Below are positions 51,706 to 63,975 of a DNA stretch of 64,000 nt, piece by piece. The first letter of the stretch is position 1; the number at the start of each line of letters is the position of its first letter. The stretch spans positions 37,328,501 to 37,392,500 of the forward strand of contig NC_088921.1 of assembly GCF_038396675.1 (NCBI RefSeq), given 5' to 3'. The stretch is from Hydra vulgaris. Lineage: Eukaryota > Cnidaria > Hydrozoa > Anthoathecata > Hydridae. The notes under the pieces were generated by a model. The model searched no databases. It saw nothing but the letters and a program-made list of their open reading frames with translations, and was not told the origin of the DNA. The translations under genes were made by a program, and so were the position numbers.

Positions 51706-51750
51706 CATTCCCGCATAATATAAATATTAATATAACATTTATTTAGCATA

Positions 51751-54316
51751 ATGGTATGGATACGAGCAGCTTGGAAGGAAAAATCTAGAGATTAAGAAGG
51801 GACTTTGCCAAACAATTGGGTAGAAGAAAAATTTGTTAGATGGCCTCCAAAAAATGTTAAGCATTTATATGAGCAGAGAGCTGAGCCTCAACCCAACTGG
51901 TTCAAATTTGAACTAGTGAAAATAAAATTCTGTTCAGGTATAATTTTTTAGAGGAAACTAAAAAATTTGTCTTCTTTGATGGTTTTTTTTTTAAAAGACA
52001 AAATATAATCATTAAAATAAATTGTATATCTATAAATATATCTATTTCTTCAATATATTCTTCTAATATTAAATTTTGTATCTGTATATATCTGTATTTT
52101 GAAAATTGCATTTTCAGATAGCTTTCAGGAATGTAAAAACTTTGAATATACAACATCAACAGACATTGATGAACCTCTTGTGGAGAAACGAATAAAAAAA
52201 AGAAAGCTACAGACAGACTATATAGAATATTCAGATGGTATGTTGTAATAATTTAATAATTTAAATTAAGGTGGAATAATTTTTTTTTTTATTACATTTA
52301 ATTTATTTTAATATAATTAAACAATTAAAATAAGATTTAACGGATGATGCGGAAGTTATCGGACAAAATAAAAACGTCAATAACTTATTTATAAATAAAA
52401 AAACAAACTGCTATTATATTTTTAAAAATAAAGCATTTATCTTTTAATAAAATTATATTATTTTTTATATGAAAAAACACGACCATCTGCAATTGATCTC
52501 AATTTTGCTCTGACGCCTTTCATATGCGACTGTAAAAGGTTTAAATCAATTTGTTGTAGTTTTAGTTTAATGCGATCAATCAAAACTTGCTCTGTTGAAG
52601 CTTGCCAATCTCCCTCGTAAACCTTCTGTGCCAAATGTCCCCAAAAATTTTCAATTAGTCGTGCTAGAGGCACATTTGGGGGATTGGATTCTTTATCAAC
52701 GTAATAAACATATTGGTCCATCCAATTTAGAGAATCTTCAGAATAATGAGGACTTGCTAAATCTGGCCAAAATAAATAGTTAAAGTCTCCATGATACTTG
52801 TGAATAAATGGAAGAAGTCGTTTTTCTAAACATGAGAGTGGAGATATTATGGTATACAAGTTCTTAAAGGGATCTAAGTACTAAGTACTCCTAACATTAT
52901 TTCAAATTAAAAAGCATAGGAAAAAAAAAAGTTTTTTTTTTATAAATTATACTAATAAATTGATACTACAAATATTTGCCAAAATCACTGCAAAAAACTA
53001 TGCTTTTTATATGTATCTGTTTCATATTGAAAATAAATTTTTTATACTTAATAATGCTTGTGGCAAGTTTAAACAACTTCTGAATATCTTATAAAATATT
53101 CGCTAATTGTTTTAATTTATAAGGTCGAGTGATTTTAAAATTTTTAATTTAGTTGTAAGAATTTTAATTAACTAAGTTAGAAAAAAAAGTAATAAAAGGT
53201 AATAGTTTGCACACGGCTACTGTCTTGTAGAAGGTCTCCTAGGCAAAGACTTAGGGGTAAATAGATTCTATCCGTTAACCAGCTTCGCACCCCTTCTTTA
53301 TCTATTAGGCTGACGTAGATGTATTTACAATACATTGTTTCCAGTTTAGGATGTTGAATTGTGGATCTTCTTGACTTTATGCATAAATTTTGCTTGTGTC
53401 TCTATTTGTATGACTAGGCAACTCATTCTATTATCCCCTAATAAGGGTAAAGCTCAGTAAACGGTGGTTGTTTGCAGTCTTGTTGAAAGTGAAGACGGTT
53501 AAAAAAAAATAATTAAAACTTATAGAAATCCTAAAATCTAGTTCAATTTCTAAAAAGTATTTATTAAACCGAAAGAAAATTATAAAAATTAAGTAAGTGG
53601 TCTAAAGTAGAAAAACATTTTTTTGATATTTTCAAGAAATATTAAAAGTATTTTTGAAAACAAAATCATTAATATATACACTTTTATAATGTTTTGGCTA
53701 GAATTATATTCATTTTTTTATATTTTAGATAGTCATGACCACAATTATCCACAAGAGTCAAATTGTGCGGTTTTATATCTGATTATGAATTTTGATTTCT
53801 GCTTTTACGATTTTAATACTTTAGTGATGTCAATCTATTTTTCATTCCCATTCAAGAAATAACAATTAGTTTTTTGTGTTGTCGAAATTAAAATCCTTTG
53901 CAACAATTTACTTGAAAGATTATTTTAAGTTAATTATTTTATTTTTTGTTGTTGTTTTACAAGAGTTGTCCAAGTTTCTCACTCCTCCAAATGCGCCCAG
54001 CAAACTAAGTTTACGTTTACATTGTAGACAAATTAATACTTTATCTAAATCTACTAATTCAGTCCATCAAAGTTTCCTTGCTCATCCAAAGCCTACATCA
54101 AGCATCAAACCTTCTCAATCACAACCAACATCAGCAATAAATGACCTAATATTACCCAAAAAAACTACCCAGTCGTGTTTTCTGTTAACAGCATCAAACA
54201 TACCAATCAGGTCGACACCGAAATCTACCCAGTCAAGTCTGCCTCTCACAACATCGAACCAACTGATTAGGTCAACACCCAAGTCCGTCCAGATTTTTTG
54301 TCGTTACAAAAATTGA
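51751..54316 (+). pseudogene. DUF4806-type gene, copy 2 (5' part, decayed)
   Basis: Exon 1 (51751-51937) reads MVWIRAAWKEKSRD, a TAA, then EGTLPNNWVEEKFVRWPPKN and QPNWFKFELVKIKFCS. It aligns with exon 1 of the intact gene (MSWTRAVWFEY...TLPSNWV...WPNKNV...W-x-FKL) and ends one base into a codon before GTATAA. Exon 2 (52118-52237, 120 nt) reads SFQECKNFEYTTSTDIDEPL and ends with the same phase before GTATGT. Exon 3 begins at 53729 (SHDHNYPQESNC). Exon 4 begins at 53964 (ELSKFLTPPNAPSKLS) and is S/T/P-rich with an internal RSTPKS repeat. A further short segment may start near 54405 (SLMYNFPNMSVAQ). I find no DUF4806 core or C-terminus, so the 3' part is missing. Confidence 0.6.
52341..52833 (-). 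mobile_element. Truncated mariner, copy 2
   Basis: Starts CGGATGATGCGGAAGTTATC and stays closely similar to 46391-46884, then breaks at TTTTTCTAAACAT (52833), where unrelated sequence begins. The minus-strand frame keeps FWPDLASPHYSEDSLNWMDQ, IENFWGHLAQKVYEGDWQAS and the C-terminus GVRAKLRSIADGRVF without the stop present in copy 1. The N-terminal half and one inverted end are absent. It lies in an intron of DUF4806-type copy 2. Confidence 0.9.
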
Positions 54317-54504
54317 CTATTGACAGTCTATTTTTGTAACCTTGAAGCTACATAAAAAATTGAATAATCGATTTATTATTAACTTCATTATTTGTTTTTT
54401 TTAGATTCTCTAATGTACAATTTTCCCAATATGTCAGTAGCTCAAGTATTTAAAACAGGCCTCGTGGCGAGTAGGGGGGCCAAAAAAATAAATCTTCGAG
54501 ATTA

Positions 54505-54712
54505 AAAAAGATGTTATTAACGATGATCAAAATGTAGAAAAAGACGATCAGGAAACGAATATGAATGATAATGTTGCCCAACAACCGGCGCCGATGAACA
54601 AAGAACTGGCGCATGATGAACAAGAAACGGCGCTTGATGAACATGCGTTGGACGGTATACTAAAAAGATTTTTGAGAAACCAGAGGACACTGATCCAAAA
54701 TACATTTTTATA
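54505..54712 (+). CDS. Unassigned acidic open frame (GC-richer)
   Basis: After a stop at 54502 the frame reads IFEIKKDVINDDQNVEKDDQ, AQQPAPMNKELAHDEQETAL and DGILKRFLRNQRTL to a TAA near 54712. The core is clearly GC-richer than its surroundings and contains a repeated GGCGC-x-T-GATGAACA motif. It follows a GGCCTCGTGGCGAGTAGGGG stretch. There is no upstream start in frame, so it would have to be an exon. No family is recognised. Confidence 0.3.
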
Positions 54713-55079
54713 AGTTTAATAATTTTATTAGTAATCTTTAACTTAATACTAATTTAAACTTTTATTTTCTGCTAAATGAGATTAAGTTTACAAAAAATAT
54801 TTGTTTAGGTGTGTTCTTGCAAAATGAATTTTTTAGACGTAAATTGATATTATAAATTATCACACTGATATTATAAATTGTCACATTGCTACTGCGAAGG
54901 CATAATGGATACTGCGATTAACATTTTTAGAGTTATTGAAACATAAACAAATATAGTTTAAGGACCCCCCTCCCCTTGCTATTTGTAAGGTAAATCCAAA
55001 CTATAGCGTATTTTATTAGTTTATAATGGGTATATATAGTATAAAAGTAGTAAATTACGAAAAGTTATAAATAGTATAT

Positions 55080-55088
55080 GTGTGTGTG

Positions 55089-55159
<71 letters not shown>
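55080..55159. repeat. (GT)n array
   Basis: About 80 bases of TG/GT with one GAGAG interruption, the only long GT array in the window. Confidence 0.95.
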
Positions 55160-55161
<2 letters not shown>

Positions 55162-55164
55162 TAG

Positions 55165-55580
55165 GTTGGATTTAATTAGATTTAAATCTAAACGATATAC
55201 ATACGTTTATTTGACTAAATCTAAACGTTTAACATACCTTTAATTAGACTACATCTAAACGCTTCATATACATTTATTAGACTAAATCTAAACACGTTTT
55301 AGACGTTTATTAGACTAAATCTAAGCGTTTAATATACGAATAATTAGACTAAATCTAAACAATTTATATACGCTAATTGAACTAAATCTAAACGCTTTAT
55401 ATACGTATAATATACGCTTTATATACCTTTATTAATCCTATAATAGACGCCAAAAATACGTTGTAATCTCGATATTTTATGGAGGTTTGATCTAAACGTT
55501 AATCTGGATTTCATTTTGATCGTATAATCGACCAAATCTAAACCCTTTATCTTAACGTTGTTTCGACGTTTAATAAACGT
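55165..55580. repeat. Degenerate minisatellite, ~38-bp unit
   Basis: About ten imperfect copies of a unit containing TTAGACTAAATCTAAACG followed by TTTATATACG. Units vary in length by a few bases. Confidence 0.85.
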
Positions 55581-55604
55581 TTGTGAGTTTACTGGGAAGT
55601 GCTA

Positions 55605-56146
55605 TGAGGCGTGTTGAAAATAATCGTAGACGAAATGAAAGAAATAGACTTAGACGAGCTGAAATAGTCATGTACAAAATGAAAGAAATAGGCTTCATCA
55701 AGATAAAGTTAATCGTCGCCAAAATGAAAGAAGTAGGCTAAATTGAGGCAAAGTTAATCGTCGCCAAAATGTAAGAAGATCTGTTGGACAAGGACGAATG
55801 TATTCTAAAGGAAGAAGTAATGCTATTCCAGATTATAGTTATTTAGGAGAAATAAATCAAATTTGTCAGCACTGGGGTGCTAAGAAGTTTCCAGATGAAA
55901 CACATTTTCTATGTTGTCATAATGATATGGTAGTTTTGCCTCACTTTGACCATTTACACAAGTTTTACAGGATTTATTTACAGGGAGTTATGTAGATCGT
56001 AATGCTAATGTTAATTTTTTTAAACATATTCGAAATTATAATGCCTGTCTTTCTTTAGCTTCTTTTAAAGCAACTGTAGTTCAACCATTAAATCATGGGC
56101 CTCCATGTTTTAAAATATGTGGCCAGATTTATCATCGTGTAGGTAC
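55605..56146 (+). pseudogene. Helitron replication-initiator protein, N-terminal fragment
   Basis: Arginine-rich repeats (RRRNERNRLRRAE, NRRQNVRRSVGQGR) lead to YLGEINQICQHWGAKKFPDE, THFLCCHNDMVVLPHFD, and then, after a frameshift near 55993, NFFKHIRNYNACLSLASFKA and HGPPCFKICGQIYHRVG. This matches the order C-x2-CGA, CC-x2-GKV-x-LP, F...IR-YN...SFAS and F-x-GQ-x-YH-x-G of the Helitron N-terminal domain that precedes the HUH nuclease and helicase. The protein stops at TAC CCAGCGAACATTG (56147), where another repeat starts. The HUH motif and helicase are absent. Confidence 0.75.
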
Positions 56147-56350
56147 CCAGCGAACATTGACAGACGGGTACCATATGATTTTTAACAGGACTAACGGGAA
56201 CGGGATTTAGAAGGGTTTGCGTTCTGGTTTCCAGCACCGTTGAAAAATTAAGAAAAAATAGTGATGTGGGCCGCATCTGGTGATTATAAGGGCTGAAAAA
56301 CTGGGATTTTTACGGGTTTCCCATTAGGGACCCATCTGGTGAAAATAATC
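56147..56350. repeat. Diverged direct repeat, copy 1
   Basis: Starts ACCCAGCGAACATTGACAGA-CGGGTACCATATG and includes ACGGGTTTCCCATTAGGG. The same blocks recur at 56893-57100, so this is a dispersed repeat family with CGGG/CCATATGG motifs. It cuts off the Helitron fragment. Confidence 0.7.
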
Positions 56351-56741
56351 TGCAGAAAAATCTATGCAAAGTTCTTACAATATAACGTATAAATTATAGT
56401 TATAATCATTTTCTCGTTTTATGCTTTTTATGAAGCTCTATATAAAAAGTTGTTATAACTATTTATTTTTTTTTATATATGAATTTTTCTCTTTTTCTTT
56501 CTTTAGTAAAAAGTTAAAAATTTTACAAAGTTTTACATGCAATTACAACAATAACTACTTAAAAGAATTCATTAACATTTACGTTTATGAAAAGTAACGC
56601 CACAAGAAAATGCAAATAATATTTTAAAAATGACTCGTGGGTTTTCATTATTGTCTTACTTCCTTGTGGCAAAAGTTAGACGGGCTTTTATATATATAAA
56701 TAAATAAATAATAAGTACATGGGTTTACCCACAGCTACTGT

Positions 56742-56780
56742 GAGCAAGTGTTTTGCCAGAAGTTGGCAAAACACTTGCTC
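56742..56780. repeat. Perfect hairpin, 17-bp arms
   Basis: GAGCAAGTGTTTTGCCA is mirrored by TGGCAAAACACTTGCTC with a 5-base loop. Confidence 0.9.
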
Positions 56781-56892
56781 AGCTGTTCAAAAAATTAAAA
56801 AAAACTAAAATTTTTAATAATTAAGAGTTTTCTGGTGGAATAGTTCTCCATTCACCATTAAATATGATATTAGTTTTTTTGTATAAATATCC

Positions 56893-57100
56893 AACCAACA
56901 TTGACAGACGGGTACCGTATGGTTTTTGTCTAGGAACAGGATTTTGACGGGTAAGTGTTTTGTTTTCCGGACGGGCCCCATATGGTAAAAAAATTAGGCA
57001 AATTTGCTTGATTGGGTTTTATTTGGTTTTTATCAGAGCCGAAAGACCTAGGGATTTGAAAGGTTTCCCATAAGGTTCCCAAAAAGGTCTAACCTGATAA
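56893..57100. repeat. Diverged direct repeat, copy 2
   Basis: Starts CCAACATTGACAGACGGGTA-CCGTATGG and ends with TTTCCCATAAGGTTCCC, paralleling copy 1 at 56147-56350. Confidence 0.7.
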
Positions 57101-57656
57101 TAAAAAAATCATTACAAAACTTACTCAATGGTTGCCATATATAATTCGTATTGTGTGTAAAATAAATTTAAAAATTTAATTTACAGGCATTATACTTTTT
57201 GTATACATTATATTTACATTGCAATTAGAGAACATTGTAAAAAGAGAATTTTTTTTTTCGGTGTATTTTTTCACTGTGTTGTTTTCCATTGAGACACTTG
57301 CATTTTTAAATTTTAAAAATGATCATTTTTAAAATTTAAAGTAATGATTTTGATCATTTTAAATTAAAACTATAAAAATATACAGTTTTGTTTCTGTTAG
57401 TGGTGGTAATAACTGCTTCAGGTTAATCAAAATAATGGTTTAGTCAGAAACATTTAAAAAAAGCAAACAGGCGAATGTTGTGATAGTTGAGGTTATATTT
57501 AGGGAATTTAAAGCTTTTAAATTGTTTTTACAGATTCACTCTTTTCCATTGAATTTTTTGTATTTTATGTAAGCAAAATGACTGATGTTTACCCAATGTC
57601 ATATACAAATATTAAGTTGTTTACATATAAATGTAAAAAAAAGGCTTTATTGTTAT

Positions 57657-57657
<1 letters not shown>

Positions 57658-57691
<34 letters not shown>

Positions 57692-57705
57692 AACAACAAC
57701 AACGA
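57658..57705. repeat. (CAA)n array
   Basis: About 16 CAA units with two single-base changes (TAA, CGA). Confidence 0.95.
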
Positions 57706-57825
57706 CAAGATATTTATTTTTCTTTTTAAATCATACAATAATATTATTATAATAAGAAATATAATAATAATAATAAAAAAAAATTTCATTACTTGATTGT
57801 AGTAAAAAAAAATAATTGCTTAATA

Positions 57826-58040
<215 letters not shown>

Positions 58041-58042
58041 AT

Positions 58043-58158
58043 AGGGTTGCTAGATGTCCCGTTTTTACGGAGGAGACTGGAGACTACAGCGCCAAATCTG
58101 TAAAAATAAACTTTTTTACAGTGTTCTCCTCCGTAAAACCGGGACATCTGGCAACCCT
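58043..58158. mobile_element. Small hairpin MITE
   Basis: AGGGTTGCTAGATGTCCCG at the left is mirrored by CGGGACATCTGGCAACCCT at the right. The arms continue through TTTTACGGAGGAGA, and the loop is about 40 bases. TA flanks each outer side, consistent with TA target duplication. Confidence 0.8.
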
Positions 58159-58490
58159 AATATTGTAGTAATTGTGTAAATATTTCTTGTTAAAGAGTGC
58201 TCAATACCAAAGTAGAGCAGTATATAGTAAAAAACTAAATAATGATAACACTCGATTTATTTAAAACATTACTCACAGTTTCAAGCAAATAGCGATCATC
58301 AGTTGTTACAAATCTCAAAAAAATAACGACAAAAAAAATATATTAAAAATACAGTGGAGTGTCTTCTTTGATGACATTAAAGTTATTCATTATATATTTG
58401 TTTTCATGGCGACACTTCTTGACGCAAGTCTTCACGCTATTTGCTGAAACTCTGAGTAATGATTAAAATAAATCGATTGTTATAATTATT

Positions 58491-58830
<340 letters not shown>

Positions 58831-58925
58831 TTTATAAACGTTTTCGAAAGATAACATTTAAAAAATTTACAAAAAAGTATTTGTTACAAAGTTTAATAAG
58901 TGGGGGAAAGTAAGATAGTTTATTT

Positions 58926-60954
58926 TTATTTTTCGCTACTACTTCCGCTTTTGTTTGATGCAACGTCACATTCTACTTCGCATTCGTCGTCACCTTGATT
59001 TATTTCTTCATCGCTTTTGTGAACTTCATCGTTTTCTATTTCGTGGTTGCAAGATTTCCGTTTACCTCCATTCAAACGATAAGGTGCATATTTTAGGCAG
59101 GAGGCAATAAATGACCTAGTTTCTTTGTCTGTTGCTTTAGGCTCACAGCGCTTAATCGATTCTAAAAAATAAATGCAAAAATATCAAATTTGGTCAAGTG
59201 AATAAAACTGTAGATAAAGGAAAAAAGAATGTCTTCAATTTACACTATTTAATACGAATACATGAAGTTTACAACTTTAATGTAAACTGATTTAATTTTA
59301 TTTTTCAATTTGTTCAAGGAAGATTTTTATATCTACTTTTTGTGAATTCAACTAAATTCATTTATTTTCAACAGGCAGCCTTTAAAAAGAAATATAAATA
59401 TATAAAAATATAGAGATCAACATTATAGCTACCAACTATTGCTTTGTAAACATTTAAATTTTCCATAGGTAACTTCACAGTAACCTTTCCCTTGGAACCA
59501 ACCAAATTGAACTTCGATTGAAGTCTGTTTGTCATCAACCTTAAACATGTCAAAAGAGAAACTCAACATTATTTTTCTATAATTAAAAATCGCTTTTAAA
59601 AACTAATTTTCTTTGCAAAAATAGAAAGTACTATTGATTTAAAAAATGTTTCAACCTGTTTATCATGTTTGCAACACTTTTTTTACCATTGTTACCGCCA
59701 ATGGAAGATAGCTGATTAACCTGATATAAAAATAAAACAATATCTATAGGAGAAATGTGGCAATATTGCATAATAGAGCATCTAGATCTTCAATGGAATT
59801 TTTAGATAACATCCTAGCAGATAACAGGTCAGGTTATCCTGCTACTAGTAAGTGACCGGGGCCATGGCCCAAAACAGAGCTTTTTACAAACCCGGCACCG
59901 GCCCCGGGTTACTAGCTGGGGTTAGATTTTTTTTATAGTATTGTAATCTTCTTCACTGTTTTTGTTTATTTTGTTTAAGCTAATATCTGTTATGAAAGTT
60001 AAAGAAAATATTTTAAAAAAGTCATAAATACATTTAATAAATATTTAGATTTTTTTTAGATTTATTTAATGTATTTATGACATTTTTTTAATATTTTCTT
60101 TAACTTTCATAACAGATAATAACTTGAACAAAATAAAAGAAAACAGTGAAAAAGAGTACAATACTATAAAAAAATCTAACCCGGCTAGTAACCCGGGGCC
60201 GGTGCCGGGTTTGTAAAAAGCTCTGTTTTGGGCCAGGGCCTCTTATCATCATCAGCATCATTTATGTGGATCTCCTGAAAATCTTGACTTCAGGGCGGTT
60301 TTGCCAATGAGGAGGGGTGTTTTTTAAAAATACCCACAAATTTACCTATAATGGTCAATTTCAGTATAATAGTCAATTTAGTATAAAATATTTTAAATTT
60401 GTATTATTTTGTCGTAAGTATAATATTTAAATATTATACTTACGACACAATAAATAGATTCACATAAATGATGCTGTTGATGATAAGGATAATGATGACA
60501 ATGATGATGGTGATGATGATGATGGTGATGATCACAATGATGATGATGATGCTAATGATCATGATGACGATGATGCTAATGATCATGATAATCATGATGG
60601 TCGGGAGTTGATCATATACACATTTATGAAAAATATACTTATAGGATCTATCAATGTAAATGTAGCCATGTTCATCATACAAGATTTTAATCTAATCAAC
60701 ACTATATTTAAATGAAAAATAACTTACAAACTTTTTAAAAACCCTTTTGTCAGCTCCAAGTTTTCGATCGAACTCATATAAAGCATCTATATCATCAAAT
60801 TGTATTAATATCTCTTCTTCAACATCTTTCATTCTGGTGCCACTAACTGCATCTAACTTTTTGGATATTTCACTCATTTGCAAGGTTATTTGGGCCAACC
60901 TCCGTAGTACTATATGTTGAAATCCTGAGTTTGAAAACAAAAAGTACTTTATAA

Positions 60955-61022
<68 letters not shown>

Positions 61023-62572
61023 TGAGAGCTGAGCTGCAAGGGGACAGGAATTTCTTCCATCCCCACCTATCTCGCAAACATTTATTGGCCTTTTCCATGA
61101 CAATAAATGATATACTTGAATGAATATGTTGCATACAAAACAACAGCAAGTTGAAAGACAGCTGTAAATCACAAATGATATAGTAAAGAAACCTACCATT
61201 ATCTTCGAGATTTTTTGAGCTATTTAACTCGTCCCGAGCACAAGCAGAATCTCTTCTATTGTAATTAACATAAGATTGAGAAATAACAGCAGGTGAATTG
61301 GTGGAAACATTTGTGAATGAGCTTTCTAACATACTAGTAGTGGTCTGACTGTTTAATGTTGGTTTGCGTATAGAAAAATCATCACATGTAGAAGAGGTAG
61401 TAGTTGAAAGAAATGGCTTTGGTATGTGAGCTGTTGATGAAGCAGTAAGTCCAGAATAACCACCATGTATAGAAGAGGTTTGAGTATAACCTTTAGAAAC
61501 CAATTTAACATTAAAATAATTTGACATAACATTTATTATAGTAAAAACCATTAATATGTTATTTTGAAAATCTAAAAAAAATTTAAATAATTTAAAATAA
61601 ATATGTCACTAAGGCAAAAGGTACCAGATGAAATTTTTTGACTTGAATTGTTCCTTTTTGCTTTTTGTGGAACATCTGTATCCGGCGTAACAGTTCCTAT
61701 GAAAGAAAAAAAGAAAGTTAATTAACAGCAAGAATATTATTATTATACAAGAAAACAATAGTGTTATAAATATAATCATTTTTGAGTATTATATATCATT
61801 TTTAATTATTGGCATTTTCGGTGGAACTGGCTTTGGAATATACTTAATAATTGCATGTCTTTTTTCAGATGAGCTGGGACAACTCTTAATCATCATTTCA
61901 TTGTTATCCAGTTCTCCAGCTGTCACATTATCTCCATACTCTTCGCATACTTCTTTGTCATCATCTAGGATGGAATCAATTAATGTTTACATTGAAAGTC
62001 TTATTATAAGGAAAAAACATAATGATGACTGTTATTTATTTAGTAAATTTAATGAGCACTCATTAAATATATAAAAAGACCTAGAAATAATTTAAAATTA
62101 TATCTTTAAAGAATTTATTTTAGAAAGAAACATCAATGAAGTGCTTTAAGAGTATAGTGGGCATTAGTTTAGTCATGCAATTAGTAACTCAATCATTTGA
62201 TGGAGTTACTAATTTAAGTGATCATCGAAAACAGTGCAAATAAATTAGTCGAATTGAAAGAACCCATAAAAGATAATAATTTTGTGTAAATATTTTTTAT
62301 AAATAAAAATAAAATATTTTTTAAAAACATTTTTATATATTACATCATTTAATATTAATAAATCTTCAATTACCAGTTAGCTTGATGTATTTCAGTTTGA
62401 ATTGATACCAATCATCAGTTGGATTGGACATTTTTTTCATTGATGACTCAACATTTTTATTAGGCCAAAATACTTTGTTACACTTTACCCAGTTTGATGG
62501 AAGAGTCTGTTCATATTCCTCTAATGAGCCATCTTTTGCATATTCAAACCATACTGCTCTGGTCCAAGACAT
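58926..62572 (-). CDS. DUF4806-type protein, eight-exon gene (well preserved)
   Basis: Exons on the minus strand: 62572-62374, 61964-~61884, 61696-61625, 61490-61197, 60924-60728, 59720-59656, 59539-59433, 59161-58926 (TAA at 58926-58928). Exon 1 opens MSWTRAVWFEYAKDGSL and TLPSNWVKCNKVFWPNKNV, the N-terminal W/FWP module. Exons 2-4 are acidic then S/T-rich. Exon 5, FQHIVLRRLAQITLQMSEIS, starts the DUF4806 core, which continues with VNQLSSIGGNNGKKSVANMI, LMTNRLQSKFNLVGSKGKVT and SIKRCEPKATDKE...LKYAPYR. The tail is acidic with a basic KRKS. All other introns have GT/AG borders and compatible phases with no stop. Only the exon 2 donor is weak (GTTGTC), and using it gives about 416 codons. The function is unknown. 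Proximity to a transposase and to an ACCC/(TA)n end suggests a transposon accessory protein, perhaps expressed. Confidence 0.75.
59858..60240. repeat. Large fold-back element (~190-bp arms) in an intron of the DUF4806-type gene
   Basis: GGCCCAAAACAGAGCTTTTT, CAAACCCGGCACCGG and TAAAGAAAATATTTTAAAAA on the left are mirrored by AAAAAGCTCTGTTTTGGGCC, CCGGTGCCGGGTTTG and TTTTTAATATTTTCTTTAAC on the right, around a centre near 60050. The GC-rich tips contrast with an AT-rich middle. It lies between exons 5 and 6. Confidence 0.9.
60410..60447. repeat. Perfect 38-bp palindrome
   Basis: TGTCGTAAGTATAATATTT is followed directly by its exact reverse complement, with no loop. Confidence 0.95.
60470..60602. 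repeat. Imperfect (GAT)n array
   Basis: About 130 bases dominated by GATGATGAT and AATGATCATGAT units in the same intron as the fold-back element. Confidence 0.9.
60960..61019. repeat. (TA)n array
   Basis: About 60 bases of pure TA in the intron between exons 4 and 5 of the DUF4806-type gene. Confidence 0.95.
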
Positions 62573-63735
<1,163 letters not shown>

Positions 63736-63975
63736 TCAAAAATTTACATTGTGGTGTAACGGCACCAACACATACCCATCATTGTATGGAATACCACATA
63801 CTTTTTTAATAATTAGATCTTTTTTTATAAATTGTTTCTTGAATTGTACATTTTTATGAAGGAAATATATATGCAACAACTTAGAACAACACGGATCATC
63901 AAAAAACCCATCCAAATCAGATATTTGATAGACATAGCATTCTATATCATTACCAATGACATTATTTATAATGCG
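63736..63975 (-). CDS. TNP2/DUF4218-like transposase, copy 3 (C-terminal end, cut by the window edge)
   Basis: The minus-strand frame, open from the window edge to a TGA at 63736-63738, reads IINNVIGNDIECYVYQISDL, SKLLHIYFLHKNVQFKKQFI and KKVCGIPYNDGYVLVPLHHN. It aligns with the C-termini of the other two copies (CGDGYVLMRFLHCNE and QKGDYAFLLLRHCDI) in length, the aspartate-tyrosine turn and the final histidine. It lies upstream of the 58926-62572 gene on the same strand, reproducing the order of pairs 1 and 2. No stops occur in about 80 codons, so this copy may be better preserved than the others. The assignment rests on weak C-terminal similarity plus context. Confidence 0.5.
   Translation of the reverse strand, partial: RIINNVIGNDIECYVYQISDLDGFFDDPCCSKLLHIYFLHKNVQFKKQFIKKDLIIKKVCGIPYNDGYVLVPLHHNVNF

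Noticed and set aside
54450-54705. Minus-strand arginine/histidine-rich frames
   Set aside because: They are complements of the acidic plus-strand frame at 54505-54712, which has more natural composition.
55165-55580. CRISPR-like array
   Set aside because: Units are degenerate, variable in length and lack unique spacers. The context is eukaryotic.
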